From an uncultured Kineothrix sp. (GTDB lineage Bacteria; Bacillota; Clostridia; Lachnospirales; Lachnospiraceae): a DNA stretch of 64,000 nt. The position numbers and the translations under genes were made by a program. The notes beneath the pieces were generated by a model, which was not told where the DNA came from, made no database searches, and was given only the letters and a program-made list of their open reading frames with translations. Position 1 is the stretch's first letter; the number at the start of each line of letters is the position of its first letter. The DNA is taken from NCBI GenBank assembly GCA_910588855.1, contig CAJUSR010000001.1:62001-126000 (forward strand), given 5' to 3'. Positions 41,802 to 50,025 of this stretch are shown here, piece by piece.

Positions 41802-42371
41802 TTATTCCTCCATTCCAAACCAATTGGTTAAACCATTCCAAATTCTATCCGTTCCTTCCGGGAAGTTAAATCCCAGCTTACCATCCAAAAAACTCTTCAA
41901 GCCGGCGCTTCCGCTTTCTACATCTGCGAGGGCCCGTTCCTTCTCCCTTTGATACCGTTCGATGTCCTCTTCTATCCGTTCTTCCATAGGATTCCCTTTC
42001 GGTGCCCTTTCCCCTGCTATATCAATGGGTACCACTGTTAAGCAGAACACCGCCACTGCTGCAGCAGCCGCTATCTTAAAGCTGTAAATCCGGAACCTTC
42101 TTTTCGCCCTCCTTGCCTCCTCTTTTCTTACTTCGATAGCCCGTATACTGCTTTCTGTACTTAGCCCACATTCTGCCTTCTGCTTATTTTCTGCCGTTTT
42201 GGGTATCAATTCCTTTGGCAAACCCTCTTCAAAGGTGTCTTGCTCCTGTGCCGCCCTTTCCATAATCAGCTCTTTCAAATATACCGGAGGCGCAATCATC
42301 CCATTTTTTTCCACACCCGCTATCAAAGCTTCCAGTTCTTCATCATTTAAATAACTATATTCTTCCTTCAT
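41802..42371 (-). CDS. Anti-sigma factor-like single-pass membrane protein
   Basis: This is a 189-residue protein. Residues 1-100 are a charged cytoplasmic part (YSYLNDEELEALIAGVEK) and one membrane segment follows (YSFKIAAAAAVAVFCLTVVP). The outer part of about 70 residues ends GTDRIWNGLTNWFG. Position directly after an ECF sigma gene, with overlapping ATGA, and the topology fit an anti-sigma factor. No zinc-binding HxxxCxxC motif is visible, so it is not of the classic ZAS type. Confidence 0.72.
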   Translation of the reverse strand: MKEEYSYLNDEELEALIAGVEKNGMIAPPVYLKELIMERAAQEQDTFEEGLPKELIPKTAENKQKAECGLSTESSIRAIEVRKEEARRAKRRFRIYSFKIAAAAAVAVFCLTVVPIDIAGERAPKGNPMEERIEEDIERYQREKERALADVESGSAGLKSFLDGKLGFNFPEGTDRIWNGLTNWFGMEE

Positions 42372-42895
42372 GCGCTCCTCTCCTTTCCATATATTTTCCG
42401 AAGCATATCCCGCGCCCTGTAGATTTGGGTCTGTACAGTCTTTACATTTTCATTTCTTTCCTTTGCGATTTCAACGGCTTTCTTTTCATCATAATAAACA
42501 CTCTTTGCTATTTCGTCGTAAGGCGGTTTCAGCCTTCCACAATATTCCAGCAGCCTTTCCTTCACCTCTTTCTCCAGACAAATATCTTCCGGCGAACCTC
42601 CGTTTTCGCTTTGTTGTTCAAAGAAAATATCCTCTGTCGGCACTGCCCTGCGTCCTGCACCCCTTAAATAATCAATGCTTTTATTGGTTGCAATCCTGCA
42701 CAGCCACGCTTTTTCATTTTCCCCCTCGAAAGAATCCAGATTCCTATATGCCGCTAAAAAAGATTCCTGTGCCAAATCCTCCGCCATAAAATAATCCCCG
42801 GTCACTTTATAGCATACAGAGAAAATAAGGTTCTGGTAAGTATCAACCATTATTGAAAACCGTTCTTCCTTATTCTTTTTTTGAGCATTACTCAT
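42368..42895 (-). CDS. ECF-type RNA polymerase sigma factor
   Basis: This is a 175-residue sigma-70 family ECF factor. Region 2 reads YQNLIFSVCYKVTGDYFMAE, then DLAQESFLAAYRNLDSFEG and KAWLCRIATNKSIDYLRG. Region 4 reads PPYDEIAKSVYYDEKKAVEI, then AKERNENVKTVQTQIYRARD. The first ATG at 42895 is taken. It leads an operon with an anti-sigma-like protein and two membrane proteins, so it probably responds to envelope stress. The AT-rich gap 42900-43069 holds its promoter and no gene. Confidence 0.9.
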   Translation of the reverse strand: MSNAQKKNKEERFSIMVDTYQNLIFSVCYKVTGDYFMAEDLAQESFLAAYRNLDSFEGENEKAWLCRIATNKSIDYLRGAGRRAVPTEDIFFEQQSENGGSPEDICLEKEVKERLLEYCGRLKPPYDEIAKSVYYDEKKAVEIAKERNENVKTVQTQIYRARDMLRKIYGKERSA

Positions 42896-43069
42896 ATGTT
42901 AGATACTTCCACCCCTTCCTTTTTCTCTTTACATACCTTATAACGAACCTCCTCTTTCCTTTTCTTCAACTTTTTTTATTTTTTATAAAAAATTTTTAAT
43001 ACCAGGGAACCCGAATTCTATATAGCAAAAAAGGAACTGCCAAAAAACAGTTCCTACCCCTTTTCCATC

Positions 43070-43711
43070 TCATTCCTGCTTATCGTTCTTCTGCCTTCTC
43101 CCCTCTCTGCGCTCTTCCTCTGCTGCTGTGCTAAAACAGTCCACCATCTTTTCAATCAGCAGTTTTTTTACATAAACATCGAAGCTTAGCATACAAATAA
43201 CGGAAAAAAATTGCAAAAACCCTTTTTCCTCCTCCGGCGCATCCACAAACGTATCTTTCGATTCCTGGAACTTCCGCAGCACATCTTCTTTCAATAAATC
43301 CACATGTCTGCCTTCCAGCCCGAAAACTTCCGAATACACATCCCCAAGATTAAACCCTTCCTTATGGAAAAACCTTTCCGTCAAAGGATTCAACAACGTC
43401 TGGATATCGTTTATTGTCAATATCCCTTTATAGTAATAAATAAAAATCAGCAAAAGGACATGTTCCCTGGAATATTTTTTCTTCACTGGCGGTGGCAGTA
43501 AATTATTTTTTGCATAATTATTAATCATTGTCTTTGTCAGTATTTTATCCTCCCCCGGATATCTAGCAGTGTTTCTCAACTGTTTTTCCATAAAAGTCGT
43601 CACCTGATCCATATATAAATCAATATTCGGAATATCTTCCAATTTTATATATTCAATCCTGTCCAAGCTTTCCAATATGCTGTTCAATAAATCTTCTTTG
43701 TCAATCGTCAT
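43070..43711 (-). CDS. DUF1836 protein
   Basis: This is a 213-residue protein of the DUF1836 family (YkrK-like). The conserved part reads ILTKTMINNYAKNNLLPPPV, KKKYSREHVLLLIFIYYYKG and ILTINDIQTLLNPL, which has the look of a MerR-like DNA-binding helical domain. The C-terminus is highly charged. It is monocistronic. Function is not known; a regulatory role is inferred from the fold-like pattern. Confidence 0.85.
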   Translation of the reverse strand: MTIDKEDLLNSILESLDRIEYIKLEDIPNIDLYMDQVTTFMEKQLRNTARYPGEDKILTKTMINNYAKNNLLPPPVKKKYSREHVLLLIFIYYYKGILTINDIQTLLNPLTERFFHKEGFNLGDVYSEVFGLEGRHVDLLKEDVLRKFQESKDTFVDAPEEEKGFLQFFSVICMLSFDVYVKKLLIEKMVDCFSTAAEEERREGRRQKNDKQE

Positions 43712-43983
43712 AAAACTCCTCCATGCCGGATACTGATACTGCTGCTTCTCCGGCCGCTGCCTTTATCATATCATTTCCCTATCTATACGCTCCATTATAT
43801 AGTAACAAAAACCACATGACAAGCTTTATATATAAGAAAAGTCATTCCGAGCCACAGCACAGAAATAAACCAAAGAACGGCCAATAACAGACAACTCACA
43901 TCTTTACTTTATAACTTTAATATGATAAAATGAATCCACGTTTATCTGTAAAATTTCATGTCGAAAACAATTTGGAGGTTTTA

Positions 43984-44049
43984 ATGCGAAAAATCAGCTT
44001 AATGGCTGATTTTATCATGCGGCTATTTATGTTGGAGCGCCACAAATAA
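43984..44049 (+). CDS. Possible leader peptide upstream of the TrpR-like gene
   Basis: This is a 21-codon frame with an ideal ribosome binding site (TTGGAGGTTTTA-ATG). It reads MRKISLMADFIMR then LFMLERHK. Its 5' part lies in a perfect hairpin, AAAATCAGC (43990) with GCTGATTTT (44005-44013). It ends 71 bp before the TrpR-like start. It could be a regulatory upstream frame or a real small membrane-associated peptide. Confidence 0.45.
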   Translation: MRKISLMADFIMRLFMLERHK

Positions 44050-44120
44050 GCCCTCATGACAGATGCGGATTTAAAGTTTGCGCCGCCCCGTCGCATAAAC
44101 GCTCCGGAATGGAGATTAAA

Positions 44121-44420
44121 ATGAACAAGAAAATAAAAACGGATGCTGTAGACTACTTATTTGCTGCCATTCTCAGCCTGAAGGATAAAGAGGAATGCTA
44201 TACTTTCTTTGAGGATTTGTGTACGGTCAATGAATTGCTCTCCCTTTCCCAACGGTTTGAAGTGGCATCCATGCTACGCAACCATAAAACATATTTGGAA
44301 ATCGCCGAAAAAACCGGTGCCTCTACGGCTACCATCAGCCGTGTCAACCGTTCCCTGAATTATGGGAATGACGGATATGAAATCGTCTTTAGCCGGATGG
44401 AAAAAGAAAAGGCTCCTTAA
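44121..44420 (+). CDS. YerC/YecD-type TrpR-like DNA-binding protein
   Basis: This is a 99-residue protein of the TrpR superfamily: YLFAAILSLKDKEECYTFFE, then DLCTVNELLSLSQRFEVASM and LEIAEKTGASTATISRVNRS. The second and third segments form the helix-turn-helix. The start at 44121 follows GGAGATTAAA. Homologues (YerC) are conserved in Firmicutes. They lack the tryptophan-binding residues of TrpR as far as I know, and the regulon is not established here. Confidence 0.88.
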   Translation: MNKKIKTDAVDYLFAAILSLKDKEECYTFFEDLCTVNELLSLSQRFEVASMLRNHKTYLEIAEKTGASTATISRVNRSLNYGNDGYEIVFSRMEKEKAP

Positions 44421-44500
44421 GCAATATAAGGGCCAAGGCGTTCCCGCCCTGACCCTTAATTTTGCTTTTTTCAATCTTTCAACACTATTTATTCTGCTAT

Positions 44501-44884
44501 TTACTCTACAATTTCTTCTATCAGTTTTGTTTCTCCCGAGTTCATGCTGCACTGCCCTTGGAAAATAGCATTTTCATCAACAATAAGGCTTCTTGTCTGG
44601 ATATTACCCCGGATACTTCCCGTAGAAGCCACTTCTGTCCTGCCTCCGGAAGTCAAATCGCCTTCTACGATTCCGGCTACCATAATATCCGCACCTTTTA
44701 TATTGCCTATCACCTTTCCGGATGCACCGATAACCAATGCCCCTTCGCTGCTGACATCGCCCTTTACTTTTCCGTCGATACGCACCGCTTCTTTAGAGGT
44801 AATCATACCCTCTACCACCATGTCCGCACCTATAATACTTCCGATTTTCGCATTGACATTTGCCGTCTTCTTACTCCCCAACAT
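44501..44884 (-). CDS. Bactofilin
   Basis: This is a 127-residue bactofilin (cytoskeletal polymer protein). The beta-helix repeats are evident: GADMVVEGMITSKEAVRIDG, KVKGDVSSEGALVIGASGKV, IGNIKGADIMVAGIVEGDLT, SGGRTEVASTGSIRGNIQTR. The flanking tails are short and polar, as usual. It lies 9 bp downstream of the LytM-like gene on the same strand. In other bacteria bactofilins recruit M23 peptidases to control cell shape, which fits this pairing. Confidence 0.93.
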   Translation of the reverse strand: MLGSKKTANVNAKIGSIIGADMVVEGMITSKEAVRIDGKVKGDVSSEGALVIGASGKVIGNIKGADIMVAGIVEGDLTSGGRTEVASTGSIRGNIQTRSLIVDENAIFQGQCSMNSGETKLIEEIVE

Positions 44885-44893
44885 AGTATCCTC

Positions 44894-45691
44894 CTAACCG
44901 TTGATTTCAATCATCTCCATCGGGTCTATATATGTATCGTCCTTGCTGATGCTGTAACCAACTTCTGTATTATCCTCCCCGACAACATACAATATATCCC
45001 CTATTGCCACTTCGTTTCCTGCTTTTACTACTGCATTACCGTTATTGCGGTATATAGAAATATAACCGTTTCCGTGGTCTATACTGACAACATTCCCATA
45101 GTCCACATCCACATCCACAGATAAGACTGTTCCTGTACCGGAAGCTATTACATTGATTCCTTCTGACGCAGCGAATATGACTTCTTTCCTATCCTCATGC
45201 GCCCTCATGCCTTGCGCATCTTCATCATCATCGTCATCTCCTGCAGCCTCTTCCGTTTTCAACTGGGCGGTTCCGCTCAAAGGGAATCCTTTCGGAATAT
45301 GTTCCTCTACTGCCTGCGCCGCCAACGCCTCTTCCTCTTCCGCATGTTGATTTACGGTGTCATTCAAGCTCTTTATCTGTTCCGCCATCTCCTCCTTTTC
45401 CGCTTCCAGACCTTCTGCCTCTGCCTCCAGCCGCTCTATTTCTTCCTGCAGCACGACAATCTGCTCTGCCTGCTTCTTAAACCGTTCCAAAGAATCGGAT
45501 AAAGTAATGGCGCTGTAAACCACATAACAGACAGCAAAAACCAGAAGAAGGAAACTTCCTAACATTACTGTTCCCGCTAACCCGGCATTGATATGGAGTT
45601 CTTTTCTATTATTTTTTGCCGAATCAGAGATTATCATTACTGTATAACTTTTCTTACTCTTTCGCGTTCTCAGCTTCATAAAATAAGTCAC
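44894..45691 (-). CDS. Membrane-anchored M23/LytM-like protein with degenerate active site
   Basis: This is a 265-residue protein. A membrane anchor lies near residues 35-60 (AGTVMLGSFLLLVFAVCYVV). A long coiled coil follows (QIVVLQEEIERLEAEAEGLE...), then an acidic linker. The C-terminal domain has M23 shape (IASGTGTVLSVDVDVDYGNV, SIDHGNGYISIYRNNG, VKAGNEVAIGDILYVVG). The HxxxD and HxH metal ligands are missing: the last motif reads EVGYSISKDD. It is thus probably a non-catalytic scaffold or activator working with bactofilin. Confidence 0.85.
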   Translation of the reverse strand: MTYFMKLRTRKSKKSYTVMIISDSAKNNRKELHINAGLAGTVMLGSFLLLVFAVCYVVYSAITLSDSLERFKKQAEQIVVLQEEIERLEAEAEGLEAEKEEMAEQIKSLNDTVNQHAEEEEALAAQAVEEHIPKGFPLSGTAQLKTEEAAGDDDDDEDAQGMRAHEDRKEVIFAASEGINVIASGTGTVLSVDVDVDYGNVVSIDHGNGYISIYRNNGNAVVKAGNEVAIGDILYVVGEDNTEVGYSISKDDTYIDPMEMIEING

Positions 45692-45806
45692 CTCCAGTAA
45701 ACTCTTATTATTTTACCACAGATGACTCGCGAAATACAACTTTATTCAGAAATTTTTTTAACACTTTGTTCCAAAACTGTTTCAAATTTATTACATTTCA
45801 TTGGTT

Positions 45807-46865
45807 TTATACATCCAATTTCATGTCTCCATCCTCAATCCAATGCTTTTTCCGCATAAATTCCGAAATAACAAAAGCGATAAATCCGGGAAGCAAAAAA
45901 TGCATTAGAATTATCTGAAACAACACTATCCCTGGCTCCATCCCACTTCCTGTCATTGTCTGATAGGCATTAATCTGCCCTACCAGCCCCGCCGTTCCCA
46001 TCCCAGAACCGGTCGGATTGTTCGTCATCCCAAATACCACCGTGGAAACAGGTCCCAGCACTGCGCTGGCCAATATCGCAGGAAGCCAGATTACCGGCTT
46101 CTTCACAATATTTCCAATTTGAAGCATACTTGTACCCAATCCTTGTGCCAAAAGCCCGTTCATCCTGTTTTCCCTATAAGAAGCCACAGCAAACCCAATC
46201 ATGTTGGCACAGCATCCCACGGTTGCAGCCCCTGCCGCGATTCCATCCAGACCCAAGATAATGCCTAACGCTGCAGAACTGATAGGAAGCGTTAGGATAA
46301 TACCCATCAGGACGGATACAACAATCCCCATAAAAAACGGTGCCTGAATGGTTCCCCAATTGATAATTGAGCCAAGCCATGCCATAAATGCAGAAATCGG
46401 AGGCCCAAAAACCAGCCCTGCCGTTGCCCCCGATACAATACAAACAAAAGGGGTTGCCAAAATGTCCACTTTCGTCTTCCCCGATACCAAACGCCCTGTA
46501 TAAATCCCTACAGTTGCCGCAATAAATGCCCCCAAAGGTTCCCCCGGCCCGGAAAGGCAAATCGTTCCCTCCACCAATACCGCGCCTTCCATAATTTTTC
46601 CGGCAAAAGCCCCCATCATACCTGAGGTAGCTGCCGAAAGCATCACCAAAGGGCTTGCCTTTAGCTTTACTGCCACACCACATCCGATTCCGGCCCCTGT
46701 TACCGCAGCCGCAACCTTCCCCATCATAAACAGGCAATCCCCTGCCGTTCCCGGCACCAAAATCCCAACCTGCTGGATAATCGTGCCAATAATTAAAGTG
46801 GCAAACAACCCTGACGCCATTCCGCCCAGCCCATCAATAAAAATTTCATTTACCCATTTTTTCAT
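45807..46865 (-). CDS. PTS system IIC-like membrane transporter
   Basis: This is a 352-residue protein with about nine hydrophobic segments rich in Gly and Ala (MASGLFATLIIGTIIQQVGI, AAAVTGAGIGCGVAVKL, VSGATAGLVFGPPISAFMAW, NPTGSGMGTAGLVGQ). It resembles the PTS_EIIC_2 family of stand-alone IIC-like permeases. No IIA or IIB gene is near. It lies 51 bp downstream of a NiaR-like regulator, which suggests that it transports a compound controlled by that regulator. Confidence 0.8.
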   Translation of the reverse strand: MKKWVNEIFIDGLGGMASGLFATLIIGTIIQQVGILVPGTAGDCLFMMGKVAAAVTGAGIGCGVAVKLKASPLVMLSAATSGMMGAFAGKIMEGAVLVEGTICLSGPGEPLGAFIAATVGIYTGRLVSGKTKVDILATPFVCIVSGATAGLVFGPPISAFMAWLGSIINWGTIQAPFFMGIVVSVLMGIILTLPISSAALGIILGLDGIAAGAATVGCCANMIGFAVASYRENRMNGLLAQGLGTSMLQIGNIVKKPVIWLPAILASAVLGPVSTVVFGMTNNPTGSGMGTAGLVGQINAYQTMTGSGMEPGIVLFQIILMHFLLPGFIAFVISEFMRKKHWIEDGDMKLDV

Positions 46866-46916
46866 CTCTTATCCTCACCCTTCCCCATGTTTTACACATG
46901 AATTACAACTGTCTTG

Positions 46917-47468
46917 TCAGTCAAGGGCAAGGATAACACATTTCTTTTCATTAATCAAGTACCCTTTTTTCTCCAGCTCCTTTCCAATCCTGTCAAGTAT
47001 TTCTTCCGAATCAGCCTCTACTGTATGGAAATGGACGCCATGCGTCAAATCATTTAACGGTTTTGTCTTATATTCCTCTACTTTTTTCACGAAGGCTTCC
47101 GCATCCGCCCGGCTGTTGATAATTAAATCTGCCGATATCTGCCCGTAAATCCCATGTTCTACCACTACATCCCGGACTTTCCCTCCAAAATCCACAATCG
47201 TATTCAGTTCGTCCAATATTTCCTCATCTTGGTGTTTTACTTTGAAAGCCCTTCTTTTCCTGCCCATTCCCTGCCCGGCATCAAAAAGAAGATATCCCTT
47301 ATTGGTAGAAAGGATATTCTTGTCCGTAGCCCGTAAAAGGGCAATATCCTGCACTATCACCTGCCTGCTGACCCCCAGCATACGCGCAAGCCCTGTTCCT
47401 GATACGGGTGCGCTCTCTTCATGCAATATCCCTAAAATCTTCTTTCTTCTTTCATCGCCTTCCATCAT
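46917..47468 (-). CDS. niaR: NiaR-like transcriptional repressor (HTH + 3H domain)
   Basis: This is a 183-residue regulator. An HTH_11 domain covers residues 5-60 (RRKKILGILHEESAPVSGTG, LARMLGVSRQVIVQDIALLR). The 3H domain shows its histidines in VVVEHGIYGQISADL and NDLTHGVHFHTVEA. In Firmicutes this architecture is NiaR (YrxA), which represses NAD biosynthesis and niacin uptake genes when nicotinate is bound. It is upstream of and probably co-transcribed with the IIC-like permease. M at 47468 is chosen; 47465 is equally possible. Confidence 0.85.
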   Translation of the reverse strand: MMEGDERRKKILGILHEESAPVSGTGLARMLGVSRQVIVQDIALLRATDKNILSTNKGYLLFDAGQGMGRKRRAFKVKHQDEEILDELNTIVDFGGKVRDVVVEHGIYGQISADLIINSRADAEAFVKKVEEYKTKPLNDLTHGVHFHTVEADSEEILDRIGKELEKKGYLINEKKCVILALD

Positions 47469-47526
47469 TCCGGTTCCAGCCCTTCTCCTTTTCCTACAAA
47501 AACAATCCACATTCCAACACAAAGGT

Positions 47527-47595
47527 AAAAAAGTGTCTTCGACACTTCAATCTATGTCCTTCTGGCGAAGGACTTTCCTATCATGGTAAAAAATC
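47527..47595 (-). repeat. Dispersed terminator-like repeat, copy B
   Basis: This matches 24417-24487 in AAAAAAGTGTCTTCGACACT, TCAATcTATgTCCTTCTGGC and GGACTTTCcTATcATGGTAA, with a short deletion. Upstream of niaR. The stretch 47600-47990 also holds a GC-rich inverted repeat but no supported gene. Confidence 0.65.
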
Positions 47596-48011
47596 GCCTG
47601 CGGCGGGTCGCGGTGGCGACATGCTTCTTCTCCTCCGCAGTGCGATCATTACTTTTTACCATACAAAATTCGGGTGACAAAAATCCTACCCGGCAGTGCC
47701 GTTTGGCATATTCCCTCTGCCGGTGCTGCGCATAAAAAATTTCCCTATAAAACAGAAAAAACACCCGTCCGAAGACAAGTGTTTTTCCCATGTAAAAGGG
47801 GAATTTTACATTGGATTATCTCTAATCCACTTAAAGAATACCATGAATATTCCTTTTTGTATTTGCACTATATTATTTTTATTTGTGCAAATTCAATCTG
47901 CGAAATCTCATTAAAAAGTAAATTTATTCCTTTACATTTTCCGCCATATATGTTATTCTAAATATGTCGTTTATAATGAAACGATACATTTAAACTTTGG
48001 AGGTATCTGAC

Positions 48012-48212
48012 ATGAATAAAGGTACAGTAAAATGGTTCAACAACCAAAAAGGCTACGGCTTCATCTCTGATGAGCAGGGTAATGATGTATTCGTACATTA
48101 TTCAGGACTTAATATGGAAGGCTTTAAATCTCTTGAAGAAGGCGCTGCTGTTGAGTTCGATGTAGTTAATGGCGAAAAAGGCCCTCAGGCTGTAAACGTA
48201 ACAAAGTTATAA
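48012..48212 (+). CDS. csp: Cold-shock protein (CspA family)
   Basis: This is a 66-residue cold-shock domain protein. RNP1 is KGYGFIS and RNP2 is DVFVHYS, the usual nucleic-acid-binding motifs. The start at 48012 follows TTGGAGGTATCTGAC. A long leader with TATAAT at about 47976 and an intrinsic terminator at 48328-48363 define a monocistronic unit. It is an RNA chaperone. Confidence 0.95.
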   Translation: MNKGTVKWFNNQKGYGFISDEQGNDVFVHYSGLNMEGFKSLEEGAAVEFDVVNGEKGPQAVNVTKL

Positions 48213-48327
48213 TCTGGAATTATAACCCACATTAATCAGTATCAACATTGTGCCTTCATATATAGATAATTACTAAATTTTAGTTAGGCTCTGTAATATG
48301 GTAACAGCATTGGTAACGGATTAAGGA

Positions 48328-48363
48328 GAGAACCTATTTTGCATCAGATAGGTTCTTTTTTTG
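48328..48363 (+). terminator. Terminator downstream of csp
   Basis: AGAACCTAT and ATAGGTTCT around a 10-nt loop, followed by T7. Confidence 0.85.
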
Positions 48364-48452
48364 GTCTTCTCTCAAAAAATCTCGGAAATCCTGACATAGA
48401 AACCCCTACCCTGTCCGGCAGCATTATCAGGCAGGGCTTTTCATACCGGGAT

Positions 48453-49241
48453 TTATGCGGAATACGTAGGATATATATAAGAAATTACTTCTTCCCATTT
48501 TAAATTTCCGCCGAACAAATCCAATGCACTTCCAATCGTCACATTTACTTTATTTTCCCCTAATATCCGCAGCTTTTCCAAATCATTGAAATCATGGACG
48601 CCGCCTGCATAAGTAACAGGGATTTTCCCCCACTGCCCAAGCAATGCTGCCACTTGCTCTTCTATTCCTTTTGCCATCCCTTCCACATCTACCGCATGGA
48701 CAAGAAACTCATCACAATATATGGAAAGTTTATCCAATACTTCCTCCGTCAGCATTACGTCAGTATATTTCTGCCATCTATCGGTTACAATATAATATGC
48801 GCCTTCTTTGCGTCGGCAGCTCAAATCCAGGACAATTTTTTCTTTGCCTATGACCTCCACCAGTTTATTTAGATTGTCATATTCAATTTTTCCGTTCCGG
48901 AAAACATAGGATGTCACAATCACATGGCTTGCCCCTGCTTCCAGATATTCCTGTGCATTCTCCGCGCCGATTCCCCCGCCAACCTGTAGCCCGCCTGGGT
49001 ATGCCCGCAATGCCGCCAATGCCTGCTCTTTTGTTTCTTTATAATAAGGGCTGTCCTTCGCGTTCAACAAAATAATATGTCCGCCCTTTATTCCGCTTTT
49101 TTTATAAAAATCTGCATAAAATACAGCATCCTGACCGGAAACGAAATTTTCGCTGGCACTGCCGCAATCATCTTTCAAGCTACCGCCTACAATTTGCTTC
49201 ACTTTTCCGTTATGTATGTCAATACATGGCCTAAATTCCAT
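48453..49241 (-). CDS. hisA: HisA isomerase, eukaryotic-type
   Basis: This is a 262-residue TIM-barrel enzyme of histidine biosynthesis (ProFAR isomerase). It has FRPCIDIHNGKVKQIVGGSL at the start, GGHIILLNAKDSPYY, LQVGGGIGAENAQEYLEAGA, KIVLDLSCRRKEG and IPVTYAGGVHDFNDLEKL. The sequence is of the fungal HIS6-like form, also found in clostridia, rather than the usual bacterial HisA. No other his gene is beside it, so it is an orphan copy. Confidence 0.85.
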   Translation of the reverse strand: MEFRPCIDIHNGKVKQIVGGSLKDDCGSASENFVSGQDAVFYADFYKKSGIKGGHIILLNAKDSPYYKETKEQALAALRAYPGGLQVGGGIGAENAQEYLEAGASHVIVTSYVFRNGKIEYDNLNKLVEVIGKEKIVLDLSCRRKEGAYYIVTDRWQKYTDVMLTEEVLDKLSIYCDEFLVHAVDVEGMAKGIEEQVAALLGQWGKIPVTYAGGVHDFNDLEKLRILGENKVNVTIGSALDLFGGNLKWEEVISYIYPTYSA

Positions 49242-49471
49242 CGGGCATCATACTCCTTCCCTTTTTTTTCATTAAAAAGCTATTTAAAATGATTACGTAT
49301 ATTTTTCCCTATTATGCGCATAATACTAACACAACATTTATGAATGTTGTGCTTTGTTTGCTAAGTTTTATGCTTATGCCCGAACTTCGCAGCATTCGCC
49401 GAAACGCCATCCAAGGCATTCGGCCCATTGCCAGCGGAAATGAAAAACATTATGAAAACGGAGGAAACATT

Positions 49472-49984
49472 ATGAAAAACAGCAAAAAACTGATATCGGT
49501 TTCTCTCATTGTCCTTATGCTTGGGCTTGTTGCCGGATGCGGCAATAGGAATGCCAACAACACGGATAATAATGGCGCCGGAACCGAAAACAACACAGGC
49601 AATGACACAACCGGTACTACAGGTACTGGCAATACCGGAACAAACAATGGAACAAATACTACCACCGGGGCTGATACAGCAGGCACAAACGACAACACTA
49701 CCGGTACCGGTACTGCTACTGACGGAAATGCTGCCGGAACACCAGGTATGAATACCGACAATACAGCAGGCGCTACCGACGGAGCAGGAAACGACACAAC
49801 TGACGGAACAAATAATAATGTCAATGACGTAACCAATGGCACCGACAGCAATGCCAATGACGGCTCTATCATTGATGATGCCGGAAATGCAGTAGGGAAT
49901 GCAGTGGATGACATCGCCGACGGTGTATCCGATGTTGCTGACGATGTTGTCGGAAACGACACCAACGGGAATACCAACCAATAA
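49472..49984 (+). CDS. Low-complexity lipoprotein
   Basis: This is a 170-residue lipoprotein. The signal peptide MKNSKKLISVSLIVLMLGL ends in VAGC. The mature part is almost entirely Thr, Asn, Gly, Asp and Ala (TGTTGTGNTGTNN-like), with a more ordered tail (GNAVGNAVDDIADGVSDVAD). GGAGGAAACATT precedes 49472. It is probably a surface-exposed disordered spacer or decoy; no function is known. The low-complexity DNA is prone to length change. Confidence 0.8.
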   Translation: MKNSKKLISVSLIVLMLGLVAGCGNRNANNTDNNGAGTENNTGNDTTGTTGTGNTGTNNGTNTTTGADTAGTNDNTTGTGTATDGNAAGTPGMNTDNTAGATDGAGNDTTDGTNNNVNDVTNGTDSNANDGSIIDDAGNAVGNAVDDIADGVSDVADDVVGNDTNGNTNQ

Positions 49985-50000
49985 TAGCCTTTTCAAAAAA

Positions 50001-50025
50001 TAGGGGGAATCCTCCCCCTATTTTT
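50001..50025. terminator. Bidirectional terminator between lipoprotein and fbp
   Basis: TAGGGGGA and TCCCCCTA with a 4-nt loop, and A-rich and T-rich flanks on both sides. Confidence 0.85.

Noticed and set aside
46174..46737. A 187-codon minus-strand frame inside the IIC-like permease
   Set aside because: It is an alternative frame of the Gly/Ala-rich permease, with a composition rich in Cys and Gly that looks like a frame-shift artefact.
49361..49996. Long minus-strand frames opposite the lipoprotein gene
   Set aside because: They are shadows of the low-complexity Thr/Asn/Gly coding sequence; no ribosome binding site or protein-like composition.
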